Shown here: positions 17,242 through 25,592 of the stretch, piece after piece
How the letters are laid out: every line of letters begins with the position of its first letter
How positions within the stretch are numbered: the first letter of the stretch is position 1
NCBI RefSeq assembly: GCF_000304355.2
Contig: NC_018227.2
Location: 1-64,000 of the forward strand
Length of the DNA: 64,000 nucleotides
Direction: 5' to 3'
Source: Methanoculleus bourgensis MS2
Lineage (GTDB): Archaea; Halobacteriota; Methanomicrobia; Methanomicrobiales; Methanoculleaceae
Position numbers and translations under genes: made by a program
The notes under the pieces: generated by a model
The model's database searches: none
Seen by the model: the letters and a program-made list of their open reading frames with translations, nothing else
What the model was told of the DNA's origin: nothing

Positions 17242-17245
17242 AGTT

Positions 17246-17610
17246 GTGGCGGATCCCGTCACCCTCATCACCTGTTCCGGCCTCTCGAAGACCGGGAAAC
17301 TGACCAACCCCGGGCGGGCATGGTGCTCCTGCGGGCGAGTCCGGGCCTTGTGGAGGCATGCGTCCCGGCAGACCGGCCGCAGGTGTTGCTTGAGGAGGCG
17401 GCGCGCTACGCAGAGCGGATCCTCGTGCTCGACGGGTGCAGCGATGCCTGTGCGCTCCGGAAACTCCAGGGGATCGGGGTCGAGCCGGACCTGCACATTA
17501 TCGCGACCGAGTGCGGGATAGCAAAAGGCGGCATGGCAGAGCCCCAGTTCGACGAGATCGAGAGGCTCGCCGGGGCCTTGCTCGCGGTCCTCCGGGGCGA
17601 GAGGGAGTGA
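17246..17610 (+). pseudogene. DGC zinc-binding domain protein, frameshifted
   Basis: From GTG 17246 (ribosome site GGAGTGA) the first frame gives LITCSGLSKTGKLTNPGRA, the typical DGC-family start. The continuation, in a different frame from about 17320, carries LDGCSDACALRKLQ and ends at 17610. One missing base around 17311-17320 (GGGCGGGC) separates them; the repaired product is 121 residues. The same domain is fused to DUF2703 in the gene at 11411, and here it again follows DUF2703. Confidence 0.75.
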
Positions 17611-17635
17611 ATTTTCGTTGGCGGGTTTCTCCCCC

Positions 17636-17691
17636 GGGTGATCCCCACCACGGTCCACCACCCGGGGAAAGGCTGTTTTCATCCGTGCGGT
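17636..17691. repeat. Dispersed repeat, left copy
   Basis: GGTGATCCCCACCACGGTCC, a following CCCGGGG, and a downstream TTTTCATCCGTGCGGT correspond to a similar series at 25394-25501. The two copies bracket the metal-uptake/radical-SAM locus. The rest of 17611-17837 shows no gene. Confidence 0.45.
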
Positions 17692-17837
17692 ATGGGGCGC
17701 TGCCTCATGTGGGTTTCATGGTTGTCTGTGGCCGGGATTGTGCGGTCGGATCGGAGAGAACCTGAGAACCAGAGGGTATGAGCGTGCTCCTGCTCCTGGA
17801 CCGGTACTGCCGGGCCGGGGCGGCGTATTTTAACGTA

Positions 17838-17854
17838 TATTTGTTAACATCATT
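17838..17854. promoter_or_regulatory. Putative metal-regulator operator before the binding-protein gene
   Basis: The core TGTTAACAT (17842-17850) is identical to the centre of the perfect palindrome at 25218-25233, which precedes the matching permease operon. A TATA-like TTTTAAATAA lies about 20 bp further on. Confidence 0.55.
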
Positions 17855-17958
17855 GTAGAGTTAAATAGGTATTTTAAATAAGGCTCACGTCCCAACTACG
17901 GTACCAGAATCCTCCGATACCTCCCGTCCAGGAGCGTGCCGGAGAAGACCGAACGGAC

Positions 17959-19041
17959 GTGGTAATTATTACAAAACGTTGTCATATTCTGCTTGTAATG
18001 CTCGGAGTCTGTGCAGTTCTCCTCTGCGCCTCCGCTGCATGCACCGGCACCCAGACCATCGAATCCCCTGCAGAAAACCGCACGATCACCGATATGGCGG
18101 GCCGGACCGTCGTCGTGCCGTCGGAGATCAAGAGCGTCCTCTGCACCTCGCCGCCGTCGACCAATCTCGTCTATATGGTCGCGCCCGACCGGCTTGCGGG
18201 CTGGAGCTTCCTGCCTGAGAAGGAGTACACCCCCGAGAAATACGCAGCGCTCCCGGTCGTCGGGGGCTGGTTCGGGAAAGAGACCGGCAACTACGAGAAC
18301 TTCATATCGATGCATCCCGACATCGTCATCGAGGGCTACACCACCGACGGCGGGGCGGCGCGCGCTACCGTCGCCGAACGGCAGGAGAAGATGGGTTCCA
18401 TCCCGGTCGTCGCCGTCGAGGATACCACCAACTCCACCGGCTACTCCGCCCCCATCAGGTTCATGGGCGAACTCCTCGGTGAGGAGGAGCAGGCCGAAGC
18501 GATGATCGCCTTCTACGAGGGCGTGCTCGCCACGGTGACGGAGCGGGTGGCCTCGATCCCCGACGACGAACGGGTGGGGGTCTACTACGCCGAGGGTCCC
18601 AGGGGGCTCACGACCGATCCCACTGGCTCGCAGCACTCCGAACTCATCGAACTCTGCGGTGGGAGAAACATTGCAGATTGCGCGATCACGCCCGGGATAG
18701 GGATGACCGAGGTCTCGATGGAGCAGATCATCGCCTGGGATCCAGAAGTCATCCTGGCCGGGGATCCGGGGTTCTACGCCACGGTCTGGACCGACCCGCT
18801 CTGGCAGGACATCACCGCCGTGAAGAATGGCCGGGTCTACCTCACCCCGCGGACGGCGTTCTGCTGGTTCGACCGCCCGCCCGGCATCAACCGGATCATC
18901 GGGATCGCCTGGACCGCGAAAGTCCTCTACCCGGACCTCTTCGGCGACATGGACCTTGAGGGCCTCGTCCGGGAGTATCACGAGACATTCATCCACGTAT
19001 CGCTCACCGACGACCAGATTCACCAGATCCTGAATCCCTGA
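17959..19041 (+). CDS. Metal-chelate ABC transporter substrate-binding lipoprotein
   Basis: A 360-residue exported lipoprotein of the FecB/BtuF helical-backbone binding family. It has a signal peptide with lipobox-like ASAAC (Cys 28), then ITDMAGRTVVVPSEIKSV, a typical domain start. Further motifs are SMHPDIVIEGY, EQIIAWDPEVILAGD and NGRVYLTPRTAF. Siderophore-iron, cobalamin and related chelates are the usual ligands. Its permease and ATPase are encoded 5 kb away on the other strand under a similar operator. The start (GTG 17959) lacks a clear ribosome site; the ATG at 17998 would truncate the signal peptide. Confidence 0.88.
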   Translation: MVIITKRCHILLVMLGVCAVLLCASAACTGTQTIESPAENRTITDMAGRTVVVPSEIKSVLCTSPPSTNLVYMVAPDRLAGWSFLPEKEYTPEKYAALPVVGGWFGKETGNYENFISMHPDIVIEGYTTDGGAARATVAERQEKMGSIPVVAVEDTTNSTGYSAPIRFMGELLGEEEQAEAMIAFYEGVLATVTERVASIPDDERVGVYYAEGPRGLTTDPTGSQHSELIELCGGRNIADCAITPGIGMTEVSMEQIIAWDPEVILAGDPGFYATVWTDPLWQDITAVKNGRVYLTPRTAFCWFDRPPGINRIIGIAWTAKVLYPDLFGDMDLEGLVREYHETFIHVSLTDDQIHQILNP

Positions 19042-19047
19042 GGCCTG

Positions 19048-19686
19048 ATGAGCATGGGACATGAAAAGGACCGTGAGGGGGCACAGCGCATGGACCGGGT
19101 CGCAAAGACCACCTTTGCCCCGGTCTACCCGGTGATCGCGGAGCAGATCCTTGACCGGTGCGGGATCTCCCGCGGCCGGTGTCTCGACGTCGGCAGCGGC
19201 CCCGGGTCGCTCGGGATCGCGCTTGCGCGGGCGAGCGATCTTGCGGTCACGCTCCTCGACTCCTCCCCCGATATGCTCGAGACCGCCGAGGGGAACATCA
19301 GGGAGGCTGGGCTTTCGGGCCGCCTCTCGCTCCTTCGAGGCGACGTCCACGCGATCCCGCTCCCCGCGGGGTCGGTCGACCTCGTGGTCAGCCGCGGCTC
19401 GGTCTTCTTCTGGGAGGACCTTGCCCGGGCGTTCTCCGAGATCTACCGGGTGCTTGCGCCCGGCGGGAAGACCTACGTCGGGGGCGGGTTCGGGAACGCC
19501 GAACTTCGGGACTCGATCACGGCCACGATGACGAGGGAGAACCCTGACTGGAAGAGTTTCCGCGATAAAAACCTCGGCCCTGATAACCGGGCGCGGATCG
19601 CAGGCGTCCTCGCGGATCTCGGGCACTGTCACCGGATCATCAACGACGACTCAGGGCTCTGGGTCATGATGGAGAAGGGGGAGTAG
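19048..19686 (+). CDS. Class I SAM-dependent methyltransferase
   Basis: A 212-residue Rossmann methyltransferase. Motif I, CLDVGSGPGSLG, is near residues 45-56, the acidic end of strand 2 is LLDSSPDM, and an LAPGGKTYVGGGF post-motif block follows. It is of the UbiE/small-molecule type, with a substrate that cannot be deduced. It sits 6 bp after the binding protein and 2 bp before a radical-SAM gene, so it is co-transcribed with both. A role in modifying the imported chelate or a cofactor made from it is an inference from position. Confidence 0.85.
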   Translation: MSMGHEKDREGAQRMDRVAKTTFAPVYPVIAEQILDRCGISRGRCLDVGSGPGSLGIALARASDLAVTLLDSSPDMLETAEGNIREAGLSGRLSLLRGDVHAIPLPAGSVDLVVSRGSVFFWEDLARAFSEIYRVLAPGGKTYVGGGFGNAELRDSITATMTRENPDWKSFRDKNLGPDNRARIAGVLADLGHCHRIINDDSGLWVMMEKGE

Positions 19687-19688
19687 GC

Positions 19689-21426
19689 ATGCGGTGCTCT
19701 ATCTGCGAGAACCGGTGTGTCATCCCGCTCGGGGGGACCGGGCGGTGCAGGATGTACACAAACGAGGACGGGGCGATCGTCGAGCGGTTCCCCGACCACT
19801 ACATCGCTGCCATGCCGATATCCATCGAGACGATGCCGATGTGCCATTACCACCCCCGGGAGACGTTCCTGCAGGCGAGCGGCATCGGGTGCACCTTCTC
19901 CTGCGGGGGGTGCATATCAGAGACGGTCGCCCACCACGCCGAGGCAGTCTCCGGCGCCCTCAAGCATATCCCGCCCGCCGCCCTGGTCAGGCGCGCCCGG
20001 GAGGAGGGGTGCCGGGGGATCGCGTTCTGCCTCAACGACCCGACCGCCATGCACCAGACCTTCCTCCGGGTGGCGCGGGCGGCGCACGATGCGGGGCTCC
20101 TGGTCGGGTGCGCGACAAACGGCTACTACACCGAAGAGTCCCTCCGTGACCTTACGCCCGCCATCGACTTCGCAAACATCGGGCTGAAAGGCGTGTCTGA
20201 TGCGTGCTACCGCGCATGCGGGGCGGTCTCGGCCGAACCGACCTTCAGGACGGTGCGGGCGCTTCATGATGCAGGCGTCCACGTCGAAGTCTCCTGCATC
20301 TACGCCCGGGGTTCTCGCGACGAACTCCGCGCCGCTGCCGCCCGGGTTGCGGAGATATCCCCTGATATCCCGTTCCTCGTTATGCGGTTCATACCGTTCG
20401 GCGACGAGCCCCCGGAGAGGGAGCCGACGATCGCTGAGTCCGAGCAGATCTGCGACGAACTGCGACGGACGCTCTCCTACGTCTACCTCTTCAACTCGCC
20501 CGGAACTGAGTATCTCAATACGGCGTGCCCCTCCTGCGGGGAGACGGTCGTCAGGCGGGAGTTCTTCGGGCCGATGGGGGCGCGGACGATCGCGATACCC
20601 GCGGATGCCCGGTGCTCCTGCGGGTTTTCGCTTCCCGGTGGTCGGGAGTATCGGGGAGATGCCCTACGCCGAGCCCGGTATGATGGGCGGCTACCGGTTC
20701 ACGAGGGCGCTTGAGATGGTCCACGCCATCCTGGTCTGCCTTGGTGTTACGTCTGACGCCGACCTCGCCCGGATCTGGGCCGGGGTGATCAGGGACGACT
20801 TTATCCATGACCTCCACGGGAAGATCCAGCGGATAGACGGGTACCTCGGCCTCATCCGTGAGCTCGGGGAGCGATCGGGCCGCCCAGAGGCGGCGGAGCG
20901 GCTCGCCTCCTACATCAGCGACCAGGTGGCTTTGGTCTCGTCGGCGGTCGAGGGCTGCCGCCGGCCCCGGGTCTACTACTCGATGGGGACACCGCTCTTT
21001 GCCCTGAACGCCGAGCGGTTCGAGATGGACCTCGTGGAGGCGGCCGGCGGCGACCCGGTCAACCGCAGGATCGAACGTGCCGGGAAACCGGGCGTCAACA
21101 TAACCCCGGAAGAGTTTGCCGCGTTCAACCCAGAGTACATATTCATATCAGGGTTCCTCTCGGCACCGGCCTCAGATTACCTTGCGGCATGCCGGAGGAT
21201 GGGGCTTTCCGCCGACGCCATCGAGCTCGGCCGAGTCTACACCATGCCGCCGGGCTGGGACTTCGGCAACCCCCGCTGGGTTCTCGGCCTCACCGCCATC
21301 GCCGGCACCCTCCACCCGGAGCGTGCTAAATTCGACATTGCTGCAGAACAGGACCGGTTCTACCGGACGTTTTACGGGACCAGCGCAGCCGCGGTATCAG
21401 GAAACAGGTCGTTCTACCGCCCGTAG
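19689..21426 (+). pseudogene. Radical-SAM protein fused to a binding-protein-like domain, frameshifted (copy 1)
   Basis: The N-terminal frame (19689-20628) has a zinc-ribbon-like start (Cys 3, 6, 10, 20), the radical-SAM triad CTFSCGGC (Cys 68, 72, 75) and a second CPSCG...CSCG ribbon. The family resembles PflX-type activases. The frame would end at 20714, but the homologous continuation runs in the +1 frame from about 20629 to 21426. Dropping one T of TTTT at 20625-20628 gives a 578-residue protein collinear with the intact 575-residue copy on the other strand. The C-terminal ~150 residues resemble the second lobe of FecB/BtuF proteins but lack a signal peptide. Confidence 0.8.
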
Positions 21427-23141
21427 GTGATCTCCCCGCCCACCGCACGGACGCACGAGAGCACCGCTTCCTCGACCTCCCCCGGGGCCGGGCACCCGGC
21501 GTTGGGGTGGAGGATGCCTGCCACGGCCGCGATCGATGCCGCCCACCCGAGGAACCCCGTCTTTTTTCCGGCCGGGAGCCGGTATACGGCACCCCGCCTC
21601 ACCGCTTCTGTGAGCACTCCCGCATCAAGGCAGGCCCGGACAAAGGTCTCCGTATCGACCGGGGCGACCGCCTGGTAGAATACGACCTCCGGCCGGAGCG
21701 CCTCGATCTCCCGGGCCGTGACCGGTCGTGCGTCCCGGTCGCTCCGTCCCAGGTTACGGTTCACCGGGTAGCCGCCGGCGGAACTGATGAGCGAGATCTC
21801 CGGTTTGTCGGCAAAGAGCGGGACCAGGGGGTGGCCGAGCGCCACATAGACCCGTGGCCGCCCCATACCGACGGTCTTATCCCTGATCCCTGATACGATT
21901 GAAAGGAGATCCGAGGCGAGCTGCTCCCCCTCGTCCGGCCTTCCGCCGGCGGCCGCATATGACCGGAGGGCAGAGCAGAACCCCCGTGGCGTGGCTATCC
22001 TCTCGTGGAGCGTCGAGAGCCCCCCGCTTGCGAGTTCAGCGGCAAGAACCCTGCCCTGCGCCGCCCGGTCGGTGACGCCCGCCGCCGCGAGCATGCCCCG
22101 GATGAGCTCAAGCCCGCGCGTGGGCCGGTAGCCGCCGGCGTACCTCGCCTCAGGCCGCCACTCTGTGGTCATCCGGCCTGATACCGGCACCCTCGCGCCG
22201 CACGCGCACCGCTCTCCCGGGTGCACCCACTCGTTCCTTGCCCCCATCGGCCCATTGAAGGCCCGCCTGATGAGGATGCGCCCGCAGGCCGGGCACCTGG
22301 TGGAGAGCCGGCTCGTCCCCGGGGTGTTGAAGAGGTAGACGTTCTCGAGGATCGAGGAGACCGTCTCTGCAAGGTCTTCGGCCTCGCATGCCGCAGGCGC
22401 TCTCTCCTCCTCTCCTCCAGAGAACGGCATAAAGCGCATGATCTGGAAGGGGATGGCGGCGTCCGTAGCGGCAACCCTCTCCGCGGCCGAGACGACCTCA
22501 CCCTCGCGGCCCCGCACGTAGACCGCCGAGACCTCGACGTGGACACCCGCCTCATGAAGCGCCCGCACCGTTCTGAAGGCCGGCCCGGCCGAGGCGCCGC
22601 CGCACTCCCGGTAACACGCATCAGACGCCCCTTTCAGCCCCACGTTGACACAGTCGAGGAGCGGCGCGAGGGCACACGTAGCCTCGTCCCCCAGGTAGCC
22701 GTTTGTCGAGCACCCGAAGAGCAGCCCGGCATCGTGTGCGGCATCAGCAAGGCGGAGGACGGTCGGCAGGGATACCGCGGGCTCGTTGATGCAGAAGAGG
22801 ATTCCCCGGCATCCTGCTGCCTCTGCTTCACTGACCACTTCGTCAGGCGGCAGGCGCACGAGTGCCCCGGTGAGGGTGCCGGGGTCGGTGGTCAGGATTG
22901 CTGAGACGCATCCGGGGCAGGAGAGGTTGCAACCGACTGAGGAGACGGCATAGAAGGTATGTCCCGGCCAGAAATGAAGGAAAGGGACCGTCTCTATGGC
23001 GGTCGGGTAGCGTGCCAGGTAGGAGTCGGGGAAGACCTCGACGGCCGCTCCTCCGGCACCCCGGTACATGCCGCATCTGCCGCACTCCCCCTCAGGGATC
23101 AGGCAGTGGTGTGCGCAACAGCGGCACTCATGCGTTAGCAT
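21414..23141 (-). CDS. Radical-SAM protein fused to a cytosolic binding-protein-like domain (copy 2, intact)
   Basis: A 575-residue three-part protein. Residues 1-330 are a radical-SAM domain of the PflX/activase type, with N-terminal Cys cluster, CNLSCPGC (Cys 71, 75, 78), the glycine-rich ATNGY-like SAM region (CSTNGYLGD) and a closing zinc ribbon CPACG...CACG. Residues ~333-427 are helical. Residues 428-575 start RPRVYVALGHPLVPLF and resemble the C-terminal lobe of FecB/BtuF binding proteins. No signal peptide is present, so this lobe is cytosolic. The gene is the last of the permease-ATPase operon and meets copy 1 tail to tail with a 13-bp overlap. Substrate unknown. Confidence 0.85.
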   Translation of the reverse strand: MLTHECRCCAHHCLIPEGECGRCGMYRGAGGAAVEVFPDSYLARYPTAIETVPFLHFWPGHTFYAVSSVGCNLSCPGCVSAILTTDPGTLTGALVRLPPDEVVSEAEAAGCRGILFCINEPAVSLPTVLRLADAAHDAGLLFGCSTNGYLGDEATCALAPLLDCVNVGLKGASDACYRECGGASAGPAFRTVRALHEAGVHVEVSAVYVRGREGEVVSAAERVAATDAAIPFQIMRFMPFSGGEEERAPAACEAEDLAETVSSILENVYLFNTPGTSRLSTRCPACGRILIRRAFNGPMGARNEWVHPGERCACGARVPVSGRMTTEWRPEARYAGGYRPTRGLELIRGMLAAAGVTDRAAQGRVLAAELASGGLSTLHERIATPRGFCSALRSYAAAGGRPDEGEQLASDLLSIVSGIRDKTVGMGRPRVYVALGHPLVPLFADKPEISLISSAGGYPVNRNLGRSDRDARPVTAREIEALRPEVVFYQAVAPVDTETFVRACLDAGVLTEAVRRGAVYRLPAGKKTGFLGWAASIAAVAGILHPNAGCPAPGEVEEAVLSCVRAVGGEITYGR

Positions 23142-23186
23142 CCCGCTTCTCTTCCTTTGCCGCGGTGGATCGCGGTATCGGGGTCA

Positions 23187-23990
23187 TTATGCCTCCCCTT
23201 TGCCCCGGCAGCCGCAGGGGTTTATCGGGATGCAGACCGTCCGCCCGGCCTCCTCGATGTAGTGGACGCAGATATCGACCCCGTATGCTTCACGGAGGTT
23301 CTCCTTCGTGATGACGTCCTCGGCCGGTCCTTTCGCGATCAACCTGCCGTCCTGGAGGATGGCGGCCGAATGCGAGACCAGGAATGCGTGGTCGGGGAAG
23401 TGGGTGCACATCAGGATGGCGATCCCGTCGGCGGCGAGGCGGTCGATCGTCGCGATCACCTTCATCTGGTTGCCGATATCGAGGTGCGACGTCGGTTCGT
23501 CGAGGATGAGCAGCGAGGGCTCCTGGGCGAGGGCGCGGGCGATCATCACCATCTGCGCTTCCCCGCCAGACATCTCTGAGATGGGCTTCTCCCGGAGATG
23601 GGATATCCCGATCCGCGCAAACGCTTCATCCGCCTTCTCGTAGTCCTCCTCTTTCGGGACCGAGAAGGTCGAGATATGGGGTGCCCTCCCCATGAGGACG
23701 AAGTCAAGCGCCGAGAAAGGGAAGACGGAACGGTGGCCCTGGGGGACGTAGCCGACCTCCCGCGCGACCTCGTCGGGCCGCATACTGCTGACCCGGCGGC
23801 CGTTGATCTCCACCTCCCCCTTCTGGAGCGTGAGGATGTTTAGGATGCACTTGATCAGGGTCGATTTTCCCGTGCCGTTCCTCCCGAGGAGGGAGAGAAC
23901 CTCTCCTCTCCGGAGGGAGAGGGAGACATCTTCAAACTGTTTTGTGATGCCGTCGTATGAGAACGACGCGCACTTGACGTTCAGAATCAT
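23187..23990 (-). CDS. Metal-chelate ABC transporter ATP-binding protein
   Basis: A 267-residue FecE/BtuD-type ATPase with Walker A GRNGTGKS, Q-loop YVPQGH, signature MSGGEAQ, Walker B LLILDEPTSHLD and the H-loop THFPDH. The start at 23990 overlaps the permease stop by ATGA. The C-terminal tail ends PCGCRGKG, two cysteines not usual in the family, which might touch metal or the radical-SAM partners (speculation). Confidence 0.93.
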   Translation of the reverse strand: MILNVKCASFSYDGITKQFEDVSLSLRRGEVLSLLGRNGTGKSTLIKCILNILTLQKGEVEINGRRVSSMRPDEVAREVGYVPQGHRSVFPFSALDFVLMGRAPHISTFSVPKEEDYEKADEAFARIGISHLREKPISEMSGGEAQMVMIARALAQEPSLLILDEPTSHLDIGNQMKVIATIDRLAADGIAILMCTHFPDHAFLVSHSAAILQDGRLIAKGPAEDVITKENLREAYGVDICVHYIEEAGRTVCIPINPCGCRGKGEA

Positions 23991-25171
23991 GTCCAGCCGA
24001 CCTTCTTTTGTGTTAAGAGGTATGCGAAGAACGGCGCGCCGACGAGCGCCGTCAGGATGCCGAGCGGGATCTCGGCTGCGGTCAGGGTTCTTGCGATATC
24101 GTCGACGACGAGAAGGAACGAGGCCCCGAGGATGGCTGATACCGGGATGAGCCTGCGGAAATCGGGGCCGACGAGCATTCTTCCTATATGGGGCACGACG
24201 AGACCCACCCAACCGACGATCCCGCTGATGCAGACCGCTGAGGCGGTGATGACGGTTGAGGCGACGATGAGCACCACGGTCATCCTCTTCGTGTCGAGCC
24301 CGAGTGCCTGCGCCTCCTCTTCGCCAACCGCGAGGAGGTTGATCCGCCACCTGATGAGAAAGAGGCAGAGGCTCCCGAGAAGAATCGGCGGGGCGACCGC
24401 GATGATCTCGGCGTTTGAGACCGCAGAGAGGCTTCCCATCAGCCAGAAGACGATCGCAGGCAGGGTATCGTAAGGGTCGGCGGCGTATTTGGCGAGGGAG
24501 AGGAGGGCGGAGAAGAGGGAGCCGACGATGATCCCCGCGAGGACGAGGACGAGGGTCGAGGAGTTGTGGTAGACGCGGCCGATGCCGTAGGTGACGGCGA
24601 CCGCGACGATCCCGAAGATGAAGGCAGAGACCTGGATGATCCCGGGGTTGCCGGAGATGAGGATCCCGAGCGCCGCCCCGAACCCGGCGCCGGCGGAGAC
24701 GCCGAGGATATCGGGAGAGACGAGGGGGTTTCTGAAGAGGCCCTGGAACGAGGCGCCGGCGATGGCGAGCCCTCCGCCGACGAGCATCGCTGCTATCACC
24801 CGCGGGAGCCTGATCCGGAAGACGACCGTCTGTTCTGATGCCCCCCAGGTCTGCTCAAAGGAGGGGAGGAGGACCTGATGGCCTGAGAGTGCCGAGAGCA
24901 GGGATGATCCCCAGTCGAGGAGTGCGTTTGCCGACCCGATGACGAGGATCCGGAGCGTCTCCACCGGTTCCATCATGTACCTCCCGAAGAAGAGGGAGAA
25001 GAAGAAGAGGGCGACCGGGAGGAGGTAGATCGCCCTCTCTACCGGGATGTGCCGGAGGACGGTCTCATAGACCGGCGTGTCGCTGCGGTAGGGAACCCAC
25101 GGAGGAGTGATTGTGACGTTCCTTTCGGGCTCCTGCCCGGTCTCTGCGGTCGTTTCTTTCCCGAAGGTCAT
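23987..25171 (-). CDS. Metal-chelate ABC transporter permease (FecCD family)
   Basis: A 394-residue permease with a hydrophilic N-terminal extension of about 50 residues. The FecCD core follows with roughly ten helices: the LPRVIAAMLVGGGLAIAGAS start motif, GVSAGAGFGAALGI, and GIVGWVGLVVPHIGRMLVG near the end, which contacts the ATPase. Translation from the ATG at 25171 is favoured because the upstream in-frame stretch contains the operator at 25218. Confidence 0.92.
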   Translation of the reverse strand: MTFGKETTAETGQEPERNVTITPPWVPYRSDTPVYETVLRHIPVERAIYLLPVALFFFSLFFGRYMMEPVETLRILVIGSANALLDWGSSLLSALSGHQVLLPSFEQTWGASEQTVVFRIRLPRVIAAMLVGGGLAIAGASFQGLFRNPLVSPDILGVSAGAGFGAALGILISGNPGIIQVSAFIFGIVAVAVTYGIGRVYHNSSTLVLVLAGIIVGSLFSALLSLAKYAADPYDTLPAIVFWLMGSLSAVSNAEIIAVAPPILLGSLCLFLIRWRINLLAVGEEEAQALGLDTKRMTVVLIVASTVITASAVCISGIVGWVGLVVPHIGRMLVGPDFRRLIPVSAILGASFLLVVDDIARTLTAAEIPLGILTALVGAPFFAYLLTQKKVGWT

Positions 25172-25217
25172 CCGGCGCACCAGTTCATAGCATATCTGGA
25201 TACCACATTTATTTAAT

Positions 25218-25233
25218 TTTATGTTAACATAAA
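25218..25233. promoter_or_regulatory. Perfect 16-bp palindrome, putative metal-regulator operator
   Basis: TTTATGTTAACATAAA is an exact palindrome about 47 bp upstream of the permease start, in an AT-rich island that also supplies the TATA box. Its core recurs at 17842-17850. DtxR/MntR-type regulators bind such sites, but no regulator gene of this type is in the window. Confidence 0.7.
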
Positions 25234-25393
25234 CGACATAACATTTACTTTGGTGGTAAAAGGGTTTGGTTGAAACCCGGTTCCGGGCGTGGCGGTGATG
25301 TGCGGGGCCCCACATCACCGATGCGCCGGGTGCCGGATCCGGGTGGGCCCGGTCCCCTGTGCCCCTCCGGTGCTCAAACGCGGTTCCCGCGCG

Positions 25394-25501
25394 AGGTGAT
25401 GCCCTCCACGGTCCACTGCCCGGGGTGAGCCCGGCGGAAAAGATGGGTCGAGTCGAACCTGCAACCACCTCCAGCCAGGAGGTCGGTTTCATGCGTGCGG
25501 T
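25394..25501. repeat. Dispersed repeat, right copy
   Basis: AGGTGATGCCCTCCACGGTC, then CCCGGGG, and at 25485-25501 GTTTCATGCGTGCGGT, in the same order and orientation as at 17636-17691, with about 50 bp more between the two conserved parts. The remaining bases of 25234-25592 hold no gene. Confidence 0.45.
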
Positions 25502-25592
25502 CTCTGGTGCGATTCAGGTGAGAAAAAAGCGGAGGGTGTTCCGGCAAGCGCCTGTTGTTATTCTGCCCCGGCAAAACTGGTGCGGTTCTCCC

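Noticed and set aside
17896-19632. 578-codon open frame antisense to the binding protein and methyltransferase
   Set aside because: Shadow of two well-supported genes with family motifs on the + strand.
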